A stretch of DNA of 64,000 nucleotides. Source: JARBAK01 sp034472185. GTDB lineage: Bacteria > Pseudomonadota > Alphaproteobacteria > Rickettsiales > Midichloriaceae. Positions 17,897 through 27,314 of this stretch are shown in pieces; position 1 is the stretch's first letter, and the number at the start of each line of letters is the position of its first letter. A model generated the notes under the pieces. That model was given only the letters and a program-made list of their open reading frames with translations, ran no database searches and had not been told where the DNA came from. The DNA lies in assembly GCA_034472185.1 (NCBI GenBank), contig JARBAK010000001.1:721722-785721 (forward strand), written 5' to 3'. A program made the position numbers and the translations under genes.

Positions 17897-18949
17897 TTAA
17901 GTTGTTTGATTTTCTTCTTCGTATTGTCGAGCCAATTCTTCAACCTCTAAAGGCGGCCAACCTTGAACTTCCATTCCGAGTTTTAAACCCATCTTAGAGA
18001 GCAATCCCCTTATTTCACTGAGTGATTTCTTCCCAAAGTTTGGAGTTTGAAGCATTTGAGATTCTGCCCTAGTTACTAAATCTCCTATATACACTACATT
18101 TTCATTCTTCAAACAGTTCTGTGATCTGACAGACAATTCTAGATTCTCCACGCGCATCAGCAAAATACGATCAAATGGCAATGCGTGTTCATCTTCTTTT
18201 TTCTCTTGTTCAACCTCTACAAAATTTGTGAAAACTTGAAGTTGATTCAACATAATTTTTGCAGATAAAGCAAGGGCTGTCTCTGGTATAATAGAACCGT
18301 TAGTCTCTACTGTTATGGCAAGTTTATCAAACTCTGTATCCGCTCCTACCCTTGTACTTTCTACTTTATATGCCACTCTAACCACAGGAGAAAAAATAGC
18401 ATCCATAGGCATTGTAGTGATGTCTGTATCGGAGACTCTATTTGTTTCGGCTGAGGAGTATCCCTTATCTGTGGCGATGATAAGACTTGCATTTAATTTT
18501 GCTTTTTTATCAAGTGTACATATAACGGTCTCGGGATTTACAATTTCTATGCCGTTTGGTACCTCTATCATACCAGCATTTACAACACAGGGACCGACTG
18601 CTTTTAATTTTAAACTCTTCCTTCCTTCTATGACGGCTTCACTTGACACTACTACTGCTTTAAGGTTTAGTAGTATGCCTTGCACGTCTTCTCTTATTCC
18701 TTCGATTGCGGAATATGGATGCTCTACACCCTCTATGCGTACCGCTACAATAGCAGTTCCCTGTAACGAAGAAAGCATAATTCTACGTAAGGCATTACCC
18801 AACGTTACTCCGAAACCTCTTTCTAAAGGCTGAACTTCAAAGGTTGCTACATTACCTACCGTTTCAACCAAGGAATATTCTGCGGGTCTTTTTAGTGAAA
18901 GCCAGTTCTTGGCCCAATATTTCCCAACCTTCATAGTATTATTATTCAT
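17897..18949 (-). CDS. rpoA: DNA-directed RNA polymerase subunit alpha
   Basis: RpoA dimerises to nucleate RNA polymerase assembly and contacts upstream promoter DNA and activators. The 350 residues comprise the N-terminal domain (VQPLERGFGVTLGNALRRIMLSS; GVEHPYSAIEGIREDV) and the C-terminal domain with helix-hairpin-helix (LELSVRSQNCLKNENVVYIGDLV; LLQTPNFGKKSLSEI, here MLQTPNFGKKS). Length is typical. It follows rpsK, but with an unusually long gap of 274 bases. rplQ, nearly always next in this operon, is missing downstream, where the duplicated murD-EamA segment sits instead. Confidence 0.97.
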   Translation of the reverse strand: MNNNTMKVGKYWAKNWLSLKRPAEYSLVETVGNVATFEVQPLERGFGVTLGNALRRIMLSSLQGTAIVAVRIEGVEHPYSAIEGIREDVQGILLNLKAVVVSSEAVIEGRKSLKLKAVGPCVVNAGMIEVPNGIEIVNPETVICTLDKKAKLNASLIIATDKGYSSAETNRVSDTDITTMPMDAIFSPVVRVAYKVESTRVGADTEFDKLAITVETNGSIIPETALALSAKIMLNQLQVFTNFVEVEQEKKEDEHALPFDRILLMRVENLELSVRSQNCLKNENVVYIGDLVTRAESQMLQTPNFGKKSLSEIRGLLSKMGLKLGMEVQGWPPLEVEELARQYEEENQTT

Positions 18950-19223
18950 AAGTTCCTCTCTTTTAATTTCACATTATTTCTTTAGGTTTCAAATTTCAGA
19001 CGCTCTTGAGTATATAGAATATACTCAGAACCCCTTTTGATATGACAATACCACTAACGCGGAAGAGCTGCTCAAATACTCGATCTAAACAGCATTTTTA
19101 ACGACTCTTTAATGCCTAACCCACTATATCTTTTTATACAATACTGTCCATTACAGACTGCTCTAACGTAACTACGACAATATTAAAAGAGAGTGCACAG
19201 TGTACAAAAAGAGCCATTGCTCT

Positions 19224-19592
19224 TTAGACTCTCCGTCTCTTAGGCGCACGACATCCATTGTGCGCGACTATCATAACATTAGCAATAGACATGACGTTTA
19301 AGCCTGCATTTACGAGACCACGAATAGCGGCTTCCCGTCCGGCACCCGCTCCCTGCAGCTTCACGCATACAGAACGTAAACCCATGCCCATAGCTTTAGT
19401 TGCAGCCTTTTCTGCAGCCATCTGAGCAGCATATGGTGTAGATTTTTTTGATCCCTTAAATCCATTCGCTCCAGCAGAAGACCACACAATCACATCACCT
19501 TGAGGGTCAGAGATTGTCACTATAGTATTATTAAATGTAGCAGTAACATTTACATTTCCTGCTAGTATAGTCCTCTTTTTTTTCACTACCAT
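19224..19592 (-). CDS. rpsK: 30S ribosomal protein S11
   Basis: S11 lies on the platform of the small subunit near the E site. The 122 residues are typical of the family: NVTATFNNTIVTISDPQGDV, WSSAGANGFKGSKKSTPYAAQ, AGAGREAAIRGL and the C-terminal HNGCRAPKRRRV. It lies about 100 bases downstream of rpsM on the same strand, the usual order, although such genes are normally only a few bases apart. Confidence 0.97.
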   Translation of the reverse strand: MVVKKKRTILAGNVNVTATFNNTIVTISDPQGDVIVWSSAGANGFKGSKKSTPYAAQMAAEKAATKAMGMGLRSVCVKLQGAGAGREAAIRGLVNAGLNVMSIANVMIVAHNGCRAPKRRRV

Positions 19593-19691
19593 AAGACACT
19601 CTTATATAAACACTACGTACTTTGACGACAACTCTCGAGAAGAGCATTTGACGAATACATTTTAAAACAAATAACAACAAAACAATAAATT

Positions 19692-20075
19692 TTACTTTTT
19701 CCCCGGCGCCTTTTTCTTTCCTGCGATTGCTAGTGCGCGTCCCCTTCTTGTTCTTGCATTAGTGTGTGTGCGCTGCCCTCTTACCGGTAATCTTCTTATA
19801 TGTCTCATGCCACGGTATGACTTCATGTCTACCAGTGTTTTTATATCCATAGCTACTTTTTTACGTAGGTCTCCCTCTACCATATAATCGGTATTTATCA
19901 CTTCTCGTAGCTGACTAATTTCAGCTTCAGCAAGATCGAAAACCCTCTTACCGGGATCAACTTTTGCTTTCTTGCAAATTTTGCAAGATGAAGAGGGACC
20001 AATCCCATAGATATAAGTCAAAGCTATACTTAGCTTTTTATTAGAGGGTATATTAATACCAGCAATACGCGCCAC
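19692..20075 (-). CDS. rpsM: 30S ribosomal protein S13
   Basis: S13 sits in the small-subunit head and contacts P-site tRNA and the large subunit. The 127 residues start MARIAGINIPSNKKLSIALTYIYGIG, with SYRGMRHIRRLPVRGQRTHTNARTRRG near the C-terminus and a lysine-rich tail. Upstream, where secY and adk would be expected, the T4SS gene virB11 ends 194 bases away. The alpha operon is therefore broken at its 5' side and rpsM needs its own promoter in 20076-20269. Confidence 0.97.
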   Translation of the reverse strand: MARIAGINIPSNKKLSIALTYIYGIGPSSSCKICKKAKVDPGKRVFDLAEAEISQLREVINTDYMVEGDLRKKVAMDIKTLVDMKSYRGMRHIRRLPVRGQRTHTNARTRRGRALAIAGKKKAPGKK

Positions 20076-20269
20076 CTTTGTAACCCTATAACTTTCCGTT
20101 ATTTAAAAAATCAAAACGCGCTTCCAAACAAAATAACGCAGAGATGCAAGGATACATAATACAAAATTATTAATCTCCGTCAACTTTTTCAGGCATATTA
20201 AGCAGATAATTTTACAATTATCTCTTCACAGATCTGCTGACATGTTTGTTTTTGGTATGAAAAGCTTTG

Positions 20270-21301
20270 CTATTGCAAGTTGGTAGGAGAATTTGCTGCA
20301 TTTTTGAAATAGATGTTTGATACAAAACGCTTCCCTTTATTGCCTCGTTTCAGTTGCACTATCACATCTATAACAGCCAAAATGTAGCTTTTTATTTGGT
20401 CTGGTGGCATACCAAGATTTGCTTGCATGACCATGAGCTTTAGTTGTTCTACTGCCATGATCGGTGTATCAGCGTGCAGTGTTGATATAGAGCCTGGATG
20501 CCCAGTATTTACCGCGCGTAAGAAACTGAACGCTTCGGCTCCACGGAGTTCTCCCACTATTATTCTATCAGGTCTAAGTCGCAAACATGCTTCAATAAGG
20601 CTTTGTATAGAGACGTGTGCAAGGCCCTGCCCTCCTTTTGAAGCGAGTAAATGAAGCTTATTAGGATGTTCGGGTAAATCTATTTCTCTTGAGTCTTCAC
20701 ACGTAATAATTCTTTCATCTATTGGTATTTCTTTGAGCAATGCGTTAGTAAAAGTTGTTTTTCCAGTAGAAGTTCCTCCACTGACTATGATGTTTTTTTT
20801 AAATTTTACAGCTTGGCTGAAAAAGGTCTTTATTTCTTTAGCCTTTAATAGCGCTAATAGCTCTTTTATTTGTGAATCTTCTACTTCTTCGTTTGCGACA
20901 CTATCAAAGGCGCCCATTTTTTCGTATGCACTAAGATCTAATTGTATAGAGGAAGGCTTTCTTATAGACATGCCAACAAGTTTTGATTCTGTAGCAGGTG
21001 GTATCACGACTTGTATACGACATCCATTAGGCAAAGTTGCTGATAATAATGGATTTTCTTGACTGATTTTTTGGTCAGTGAATCGAGCTATGAGCGATGC
21101 TAAGCCTTGCAATCTTTCTAAGTCTAATTGGGGTATTTCCTCTCTATGCATATCACCAGATTGTTCTATCCAAGCTTCTCCTGGGCGATTTATAGACAAT
21201 TCATTTACTCCCTCTCGTGCTAATATAGCATTTATAGGCCCTAAATAGGCTTCTAACGCAACAATGCCCGCGCTATTAGAATTTTGAGAAGATTCGGTCA
21301 T
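20270..21301 (-). CDS. virB11: Type IV secretion ATPase VirB11
   Basis: VirB11 is a hexameric ring ATPase at the cytoplasmic face of the type IV secretion channel and switches it between pilus assembly and substrate transfer. The 343 residues have the N-terminal domain (LAREGVNELSINRPGEAWIE), Walker A (GGTSTGKTTF, about residue 172), the Asp box (ITCEDSREIDLPEHPN), LRLRPDRIIVGELRGAEAFSFLRA (Walker B region) and the His box (NTGHPGSISTLHADTP). It starts 17 bases after virB10. In rickettsial clusters virD4 usually follows; here rpsM comes next, so the coupling protein must be elsewhere. Confidence 0.96.
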   Translation of the reverse strand: MTESSQNSNSAGIVALEAYLGPINAILAREGVNELSINRPGEAWIEQSGDMHREEIPQLDLERLQGLASLIARFTDQKISQENPLLSATLPNGCRIQVVIPPATESKLVGMSIRKPSSIQLDLSAYEKMGAFDSVANEEVEDSQIKELLALLKAKEIKTFFSQAVKFKKNIIVSGGTSTGKTTFTNALLKEIPIDERIITCEDSREIDLPEHPNKLHLLASKGGQGLAHVSIQSLIEACLRLRPDRIIVGELRGAEAFSFLRAVNTGHPGSISTLHADTPIMAVEQLKLMVMQANLGMPPDQIKSYILAVIDVIVQLKRGNKGKRFVSNIYFKNAANSPTNLQ

Positions 21302-21318
21302 GGTTTATAATATATTGT

Positions 21319-23121
21319 TTATGGCGATACGGCTAACTCTTGATTTCCCGACTGTATTATAGCTACGGCTTCAGACGGAAAGACAAGATCCTTTTGAGCG
21401 AATATTGTTATACGGGTACCTTGATTAATTGTAACAATAGGTGTTTGTGGGATTTCTTGTTGCACCATATCTGAAGCTCGTGAAACAAATTCCTGTGTAC
21501 CACTAGCCAATGCCATGCTTTTAGCAGTTCCTGTAGTTGTTGTAGAGGTGTTATTATTAGTAGTAGTAGATGTGTTGGTACCAGTAGTTGTCCCGGTGGT
21601 TCCACTTGTAGTAGTGGTTCCCGCTGGTGTAACAGTCTGTGTGACGGTACTATTAGGATCGGAGACTTCTGCCGCTATTAATGGCACTATATAAGACACA
21701 AGAATAGCAGCGCCAAGTTGTTCAAGTATTCTACTATGCAAATCTCCTGCTACTCCGGCACGTCCCAAGGCATCTGTCCCAGGCATGCTGTCTAATTGCA
21801 TATCTATACCATAGGGAGTTATTAACCGTGACCATATTATAGCAATCCTTGCTTGTCCGGGTTTTATAGTTGCATTACCATATGATCCTATTAAACGTGA
21901 GCCCTTAGGGATTAAAATATTTTTACCGTATTCTGCGAACACATCGCGAGTCACTAATGCTCTAAGTGAGCCAGGAAGTGCTGTATTAATAGCAGTTTCA
22001 AGTACTGCTTCTATGATTTTTCCTTGTAGTATGGTATATGGTAGGTTAGTTACCCTTGTGGCGATATTTGAAACTGCGCTGCTTTTACTAAGCGTAACTT
22101 TATCTATAGCCCCACCATCGAAGCCAAGATAATCACTACCGTTATTGTTGATGCTTTTAGTTTCATCATCACCGCTACCACCACCAAAGATCATACTTGC
22201 TATTGATCTTCTTGCTGCTATTTTTTTTGCAGCGTCTGTTCCATTTTGTTGATTTGGTGTAGCTAGATTAGAGGCTACAGATTGTGAGTTGGAATCGGAG
22301 GGAAGAGATATAACTGTTGATGTGTGTGATGAAGGTTGAACAACTGGCGCTTCAGGTATTGTCGGCATTACCGGAGTTGTTGGCAGTGAAGGCATTGGAG
22401 GTGGCGCTGCAGATGGTGTAGGCTGTTCTAGTGCGGGTGGTATTAATTTGGTTGTAGCAAGATTGGAGTTATTTTGTGTAGTAAAGGGTTGTATAGGCGC
22501 CATTTCACTTTGAGGTAACATCTTAGTCGATAACAATTCTCCTACTTTTGCTGTGTGTGACTTTGTAAGTGTAGTTCTAAAAAACGAAAAATAAATCACA
22601 AATCCAACGGCGACAAGCATAGCGATTATTATAGCTACTATACGACGTTTTGAGTTATAGGTGGTTACTTGCTTTGGTGGCGAGGGGGCGCCTTCTTTTA
22701 TATTTTCTTCTTCTACTTCGGGCTCTAATGGGTCCTGTGTATCATAAGAAGAGTCTGGTGTACTATCAACTACTTGCGTGTCATGTTCTATATATGCATT
22801 ATCATCATCTTCATTATTTTTATTCGACTCCTCATTAGACGGTGTATCCTGTGCGTTCGTTACTTCTGAATTATCAACATTTGTTATTTCTGGGCCCTCA
22901 ACAATGGTCTTTGGTATTTCAGAGTCCTCTAATTGTCCCGGAACCTCCTCTACTGATTGTGGAACTGCTTCTTTACCGGATGAATTGTTAAGCATTTGTA
23001 TTTTTTCATTTGGTTCTGCTATTTCAACAATAGATTGTTGACCGTTCTCTGCATTGCCCTCCCCATCATCTGTTTTAGATGATGGGTTAGCTAGTATTTG
23101 TGTATCCAAGTTATCTTTCAT
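21319..23121 (-). CDS. virB10: Type IV secretion protein VirB10
   Basis: VirB10 spans both membranes and transmits the energy signal through the T4SS core complex. The 600 residues contain a long acidic cytoplasmic N-terminus (about 1-155), one membrane helix (about 160-178, IVAIIIAMLVAVGFVIYFSF), a Pro-rich periplasmic linker (about 240-280) and the C-terminal TrbI/VirB10 barrel (ILQGKIIEAVLETAINTALPG; RDVFAEYGKNILIPKGSRLIG). A very Thr/Gly/Asn-rich insert of about 40 residues (about 494-535) lies between the predicted antenna helices facing the outside. It lies between virB9 (13 bases upstream) and virB11 (17 bases downstream). Confidence 0.95.
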   Translation of the reverse strand: MKDNLDTQILANPSSKTDDGEGNAENGQQSIVEIAEPNEKIQMLNNSSGKEAVPQSVEEVPGQLEDSEIPKTIVEGPEITNVDNSEVTNAQDTPSNEESNKNNEDDDNAYIEHDTQVVDSTPDSSYDTQDPLEPEVEEENIKEGAPSPPKQVTTYNSKRRIVAIIIAMLVAVGFVIYFSFFRTTLTKSHTAKVGELLSTKMLPQSEMAPIQPFTTQNNSNLATTKLIPPALEQPTPSAAPPPMPSLPTTPVMPTIPEAPVVQPSSHTSTVISLPSDSNSQSVASNLATPNQQNGTDAAKKIAARRSIASMIFGGGSGDDETKSINNNGSDYLGFDGGAIDKVTLSKSSAVSNIATRVTNLPYTILQGKIIEAVLETAINTALPGSLRALVTRDVFAEYGKNILIPKGSRLIGSYGNATIKPGQARIAIIWSRLITPYGIDMQLDSMPGTDALGRAGVAGDLHSRILEQLGAAILVSYIVPLIAAEVSDPNSTVTQTVTPAGTTTTSGTTGTTTGTNTSTTTNNNTSTTTTGTAKSMALASGTQEFVSRASDMVQQEIPQTPIVTINQGTRITIFAQKDLVFPSEAVAIIQSGNQELAVSP

Positions 23122-23134
23122 TAGCTATTCACCG

Positions 23135-23959
23135 TTACTTAGACTTGTTTTCTCTTGTTACAGTGTGAACTTCGACTTTTTGCTCTCCTACTTTCAGTGT
23201 AAATTGAGTCTTTAAAGCGTTAACTACTAAATAATTACCTACTTTGCGTGGTATAAACTGCATATCTCCTTGTTCAGTCATGCTTATAATTGTTAAAGAA
23301 GCGTTAGGGAGAGAGTCAAACTTAAAGAAAGTATTTATGCCGTCATCAAATACAACGATTGGAGCAATTTTTGTAGGTCCGGAAATTGTATAATTAAAAT
23401 TATACGGTCTAACTAGTGTAGCACTATCTATAGTAGGGCTTATAGGCTCTTCGGCGGTGATAATTCCTGGGCTTACAAAGTTTTCTACTTCTTCTGGATA
23501 AAAAAAGCGGATTACATATGCGAATTCTTCATCTAGTACGTTTTCTGATACCATCCTTGACTTAAGATCAAAATAATACCGATGTTTGTTTGTTATGATC
23601 AGTAAATTTGTTTCTATATATTCTTCGAAAGGCTTAATGAAAAGAGTTCTGCCATTCGGTGTAAATTGGAATGCGTAATTATGTCCTGCGGAGTAAGTTT
23701 GTATTACCTCTCCTACAGCAAATTCTATAGCTGTTTGATAGCCATAATGTAATATTAATGGGAATATGTCATTCTCGCTGTATATAAGGGTTTTTATTCT
23801 ACTATCAGTAGAGATTGGCTTGCCATGTTCTTGTCCTATACATATCTTGTGTACAAGTGGAGTTATACATAGCAAAAGCACTATTACGGCCAAGAATGCT
23901 ATTTTTGTATTATTGTGTTGATATTTATAACGATAACGCATTTTCATACCTTGAGTCAT
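23135..23959 (-). CDS. virB9: Type IV secretion protein VirB9
   Basis: VirB9 forms the outer-membrane ring of the T4SS core with VirB7 and VirB10. The 274 residues start with an export signal (hydrophobic core about 18-36, IAFLAVIVLLLCITPLV) and contain the VirB9/CagX fold, with an N-terminal beta domain (GEVIQTYSAGHNYAFQFTPNGRTLFIKP; HRYYFDLKS) and a C-terminal domain (NFNYTISGP; PIVVFDDGINTFFKF). The DDGxxTFFxF segment is typical. In-frame ATGs at residues 5 and 7 are alternative starts. It lies 15 bases after virB8 and 13 before virB10. No virB7 lipoprotein gene is seen. Confidence 0.93.
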   Translation of the reverse strand: MTQGMKMRYRYKYQHNNTKIAFLAVIVLLLCITPLVHKICIGQEHGKPISTDSRIKTLIYSENDIFPLILHYGYQTAIEFAVGEVIQTYSAGHNYAFQFTPNGRTLFIKPFEEYIETNLLIITNKHRYYFDLKSRMVSENVLDEEFAYVIRFFYPEEVENFVSPGIITAEEPISPTIDSATLVRPYNFNYTISGPTKIAPIVVFDDGINTFFKFDSLPNASLTIISMTEQGDMQFIPRKVGNYLVVNALKTQFTLKVGEQKVEVHTVTRENKSK

Positions 23960-23974
23960 AATGTGTTTATCTAG

Positions 23975-24790
23975 TTATCCTGCTGTTTCATTGGCTATTG
24001 AATATGAAAGGATTACAAAACCTAAGGGGTTTATACGTCTATCAGACTCGTTCATTTCCATATTTTGAAAAGCGTATTTCAGGTATATTATCTTATCCTG
24101 TGTTCCATTTGTGCCTGTAAGAGTGATACGTATCTGTGCTTGTTCTTGGGGTAATAGTAAAATAGATCTCCATCCTACATTGGTAATTCCCGTATTGCCA
24201 AGTATGCTAGCTGGGCTTTGTGGATTATTAGGTGAGAAATCATTCGCATATTGAGCGTAGACCTCTGATGAGGATAAAACACGTACAACAGAATTATAGT
24301 CGTATGGAAAAGTAGTGGCGCTATATTCTTCTCGAGATCGCACATAAAGAGTGATAAAATACCTCACTATAGCTTCATTACTTGAATATATTTTGATAGT
24401 TTCAGGTTTTACTACTGTGGGAATCCCACTCTTTTTTTCTACTTCTATAACGAAGGGTTCTATAGATTTTTCATTCTTTACATATCTTAATACGGCAAGT
24501 ACTCCAACTACTAATAATGTACTTATAAAACATCCTAATAATAAAAAATTACGCTGTACTATCACTATTTCATGAGATTCTTGCTTCCAAGTTTTAGGTT
24601 CTAGAATTGTGGAGTTATTAGCTGATTTAATATTCAGATTTGCGTTTTGCAGTTCTTTTTTTGCAGTAGAATTAGTATTAATTTGATCATGATGTTGAGA
24701 ATCGAACACCTTGTTAGCTTTTTGCGTACCAACGTGTTCTTCTTGAGTACTTTTGACTAGTACTGTTGATTTTTTAAAAAACTTTAACAT
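23975..24790 (-). CDS. virB8: Type IV secretion protein VirB8
   Basis: VirB8 is an inner-membrane assembly factor of the T4SS. The 271 residues have a cytoplasmic N-terminus of about 78 residues, one membrane helix (about 79-100, FLLLGCFISTLLVVGVLAVL) and a periplasmic NTF2-like domain (IVRYFITLYVRSREEYSATTF with YDYNSVVRVLSSSEVYAQY; QAQIRITLTG; IIYLKYAF; INPLGFVILSYSI). The cytoplasmic part is longer than usual and rich in Asn, Gln, Lys and Thr. It is the first gene of virB8-virB9-virB10-virB11, preceded by 192 bases that should contain the promoter. Confidence 0.93.
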   Translation of the reverse strand: MLKFFKKSTVLVKSTQEEHVGTQKANKVFDSQHHDQINTNSTAKKELQNANLNIKSANNSTILEPKTWKQESHEIVIVQRNFLLLGCFISTLLVVGVLAVLRYVKNEKSIEPFVIEVEKKSGIPTVVKPETIKIYSSNEAIVRYFITLYVRSREEYSATTFPYDYNSVVRVLSSSEVYAQYANDFSPNNPQSPASILGNTGITNVGWRSILLLPQEQAQIRITLTGTNGTQDKIIYLKYAFQNMEMNESDRRINPLGFVILSYSIANETAG

Positions 24791-24982
24791 GAACGTTCCT
24801 CGTTTATTTCCTCGCGTTCAATTCATTCAAGAGAGATTAAATTTAGGCATCAACATCTTTTTACTTCTTTAATTTTTTGAATAAAATTCACGTTTTTCTT
24901 AAGTAACTTAGCGATTAAAGCAACTTCTTTCAGGCTACCTAATTGATGGCTTTTAAAGCTTAGAGCTGTCTCAACAATCAAC

Positions 24983-26197
24983 TTATTGTTGAGTTGTGTC
25001 AATATTTTTTTCTTTTAGATATCGAATAACTCCAATATGAAAAGGTGCAATCTGACCCTTTCTAAACATATTATCTAAGGTTAAAGTGTAGAAAGCAGGA
25101 TGTATATCTCTAAAACTATTAAAGCGCGTTAAGAGTAGCTTTGTAAGCAAATATGTTGTACTGGGTGACTCTTCTTCTGATGTTACTAGAGACATATTTA
25201 CACCTATAGTTTGTGTATCATGTGGTGTATCTAGATATGTTCCTCCGGGAATGATTGTTGGAGTATATCCATTCGCCTTTGATAACACACTAAGCACCTG
25301 AGAATCATTAGGTTGCAAAATGCGTATGTCACATAATCGGGTTATGTCTTTTATAAGCTTACTTGGATGAGATACTAGCAATGCTGCTACATCTATCTGT
25401 TTACCGCATAAGGCCGCTCCTATATTTTCATCAGGAAGATGCATTACTCCCTTAAATTGTGAAATTTGCCAATTTTTAGCTAGGAATACATCATCCATCA
25501 TAAACTTTGTATAGCCTTTAGAGTCACCTACATTGATTACCTTACCGATTACGTCATCTAGAGAATATATAGACGAATCTCCTCTGACTAAAATAGTAAG
25601 CGCGCTCTCGTATAGAGAAGCTATAAAACGAAGATTTTTATAAGGAAGTGTGCCACTGCCTGTTAATACATCTTTTTGTATATTTGAGGGCATTAACATT
25701 ATGTCTATTCTTGCTTCCTTTAGCTTTTTTAAAGTATCTTCAAAATCACCTATATCGATAAAGTCACAGCGCAGATTAAATATGGGGCGCTCATGGTTTA
25801 TAAAGAGGCAAAGAGCTGCATCACTTGGATAGGTTGAGGCATCTTCGTTATAAGATCCAAGTTTTATGCTATTCTTGACTTTAACTAGTGTATTCCAGCT
25901 TTTTTCTACTTCTGTAAATGGGGCGTTAGTAGTGCTAGAATCTTGAGGTATTTGTATCTCGTTTACTCCTGGAGGAGGGGGGCTTGTTTGTATATCTTCT
26001 GCAAGGGTTTGATGGCTAGATACTAAAATGGTGGTGCAGATACATATAGAGCTTAGATACCACAATGATAGAAAAGTAAACTTAGCTCTTGCAGATAACA
26101 TTAGTTTTTTAATGTTGCCAAGAGGAGCCAAATTGGCTGCTATAGTCTGACTTAAATACGAACGAAAGGACGCATCGCAAAATGATTTCAAAGTCAT
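24983..26197 (-). CDS. TAXI-family TRAP transporter solute receptor
   Basis: TAXI proteins are periplasmic binding proteins of TRAP transporters, and many bind dicarboxylates or glutamate. The 404-residue frame may start further in: the ATG at 26101 gives MLSARAKFTFLSLWYLSSIC, a good signal peptide, while the upstream 32 residues look unlike a leader. The mature part has a two-lobe binding-protein plan (IKLGSYNEDASTYPSDAALC; CDFIDIGDFEDTLKKL; LRFIASLYESALTILVRGDSSIYSLDDVIGKVINVGD). No TRAP membrane subunit is nearby, as is also seen for orphan TAXI genes in some Rickettsiales. It is upstream of and co-oriented with virB8. Confidence 0.75.
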   Translation of the reverse strand: MTLKSFCDASFRSYLSQTIAANLAPLGNIKKLMLSARAKFTFLSLWYLSSICICTTILVSSHQTLAEDIQTSPPPPGVNEIQIPQDSSTTNAPFTEVEKSWNTLVKVKNSIKLGSYNEDASTYPSDAALCLFINHERPIFNLRCDFIDIGDFEDTLKKLKEARIDIMLMPSNIQKDVLTGSGTLPYKNLRFIASLYESALTILVRGDSSIYSLDDVIGKVINVGDSKGYTKFMMDDVFLAKNWQISQFKGVMHLPDENIGAALCGKQIDVAALLVSHPSKLIKDITRLCDIRILQPNDSQVLSVLSKANGYTPTIIPGGTYLDTPHDTQTIGVNMSLVTSEEESPSTTYLLTKLLLTRFNSFRDIHPAFYTLTLDNMFRKGQIAPFHIGVIRYLKEKNIDTTQQ

Positions 26198-26348
26198 ATA
26201 CCGATAACGCTATTAAAAGTATCTCACTTATGAATGGGAACACTGTATTCAGGAGTTTTTACAACTCTAGTTTGCATTCTGTATATCACTAGAAGAGTAA
26301 AAACTAAACCATTAGTAGAAAAATAATCTTCCTCAAGACACTAAAGTG

Positions 26349-27209
26349 CTACTGTATAATATTATTTCGTAGTTGCTTTTTTGTTAATTCATCAAGTTCT
26401 TTTAATTGGTATAGCATTTGTTCTAAATCCTCTAGCTTTACCATACAGGGGCCATCACATGGAGCTTTATCTGGATTTTCATGAGTTTCTAAAAACAGCC
26501 CGGCTATTCCAATGGATATAGCTGCTCTTGCTAAAGTTAATACAAATGCCCTCTGTCCTCCGCTGCTATTTTTTAAACCTCCTGGTTGTTGTACTGAATG
26601 CGTTGCATCAAAAACAATTGGATAGCCATATTTTGCCATTATAGGAATACTGCGCATATCATTTATTAGTGTGTTGTAGCCGAAACAAGTGCCCCTTTCT
26701 ATTAATAAAATATTAGTATTACCGGTTGTTTCTACTTTTTCTATAATTGGGCGCATATCCCATGGTGCGAGAAATTGCCCCTTTTTTATACTTAGAATTT
26801 TTTTAGTTTTAGCAGCTGCAATCAGTAAGTCAGTTTGTCTGCATAGTAGTGCTGGTATTTGAATTACATCTACTACCTCGCTTAATAAAGCTGCTTGATG
26901 AGGTTCATGTATATCTGTAAGAATAGGACACTTTACGTCTGCTTTTATTTCTGTGAAAATAGAAATAGCCTCTTTTAATCCAATACCCCTTTTACTGTGT
27001 AAGGAAGTCCTATTCGCTTTATCAAAAGAGGTTTTATATATGTAGTTTAACCCTACTTTTGTTGTAATCTCTTGAAGTGCTCTTGCAGTATATAGAGCAT
27101 GTTCTCTGGATTCCATTTGGCATGGACCTGCAATAAGAACTAACTCGGCTGAGTTATTTAGCACTACGCCATTTGGAAATTTCACATCAAAATATGATCT
27201 TACAGACAT
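26349..27209 (-). CDS. kdsA: 3-deoxy-8-phosphooctulonate synthase (KDO 8-P synthase)
   Basis: KdsA condenses phosphoenolpyruvate with arabinose 5-phosphate to give KDO 8-phosphate for the lipopolysaccharide inner core. The 286 residues contain the signature LIAGPCQMESREHAL, SFDKANRTSLHSKRGIGL, TDIHEPHQAA, IQIPALLCRQTDLLIAAAKT, NIKKGQF-like IKKGQFLAPWDM, FDATHSVQQPGG and FLETHENPDKAPCDGPCMV. Length is normal. It implies a KDO-containing outer membrane, which fits Rickettsiaceae or Midichloriaceae-like bacteria better than Anaplasmataceae. Confidence 0.96.
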   Translation of the reverse strand: MSVRSYFDVKFPNGVVLNNSAELVLIAGPCQMESREHALYTARALQEITTKVGLNYIYKTSFDKANRTSLHSKRGIGLKEAISIFTEIKADVKCPILTDIHEPHQAALLSEVVDVIQIPALLCRQTDLLIAAAKTKKILSIKKGQFLAPWDMRPIIEKVETTGNTNILLIERGTCFGYNTLINDMRSIPIMAKYGYPIVFDATHSVQQPGGLKNSSGGQRAFVLTLARAAISIGIAGLFLETHENPDKAPCDGPCMVKLEDLEQMLYQLKELDELTKKQLRNNIIQ

Positions 27210-27314
27210 TTCATTATCACTGATTGTATATAAGGACGCATTACCTTCAATTATAAAAAGATTTTACTTAGAAATTACTGAGTAGAGTAAATTCTAGTGA
27301 AACGAGGAGATACT

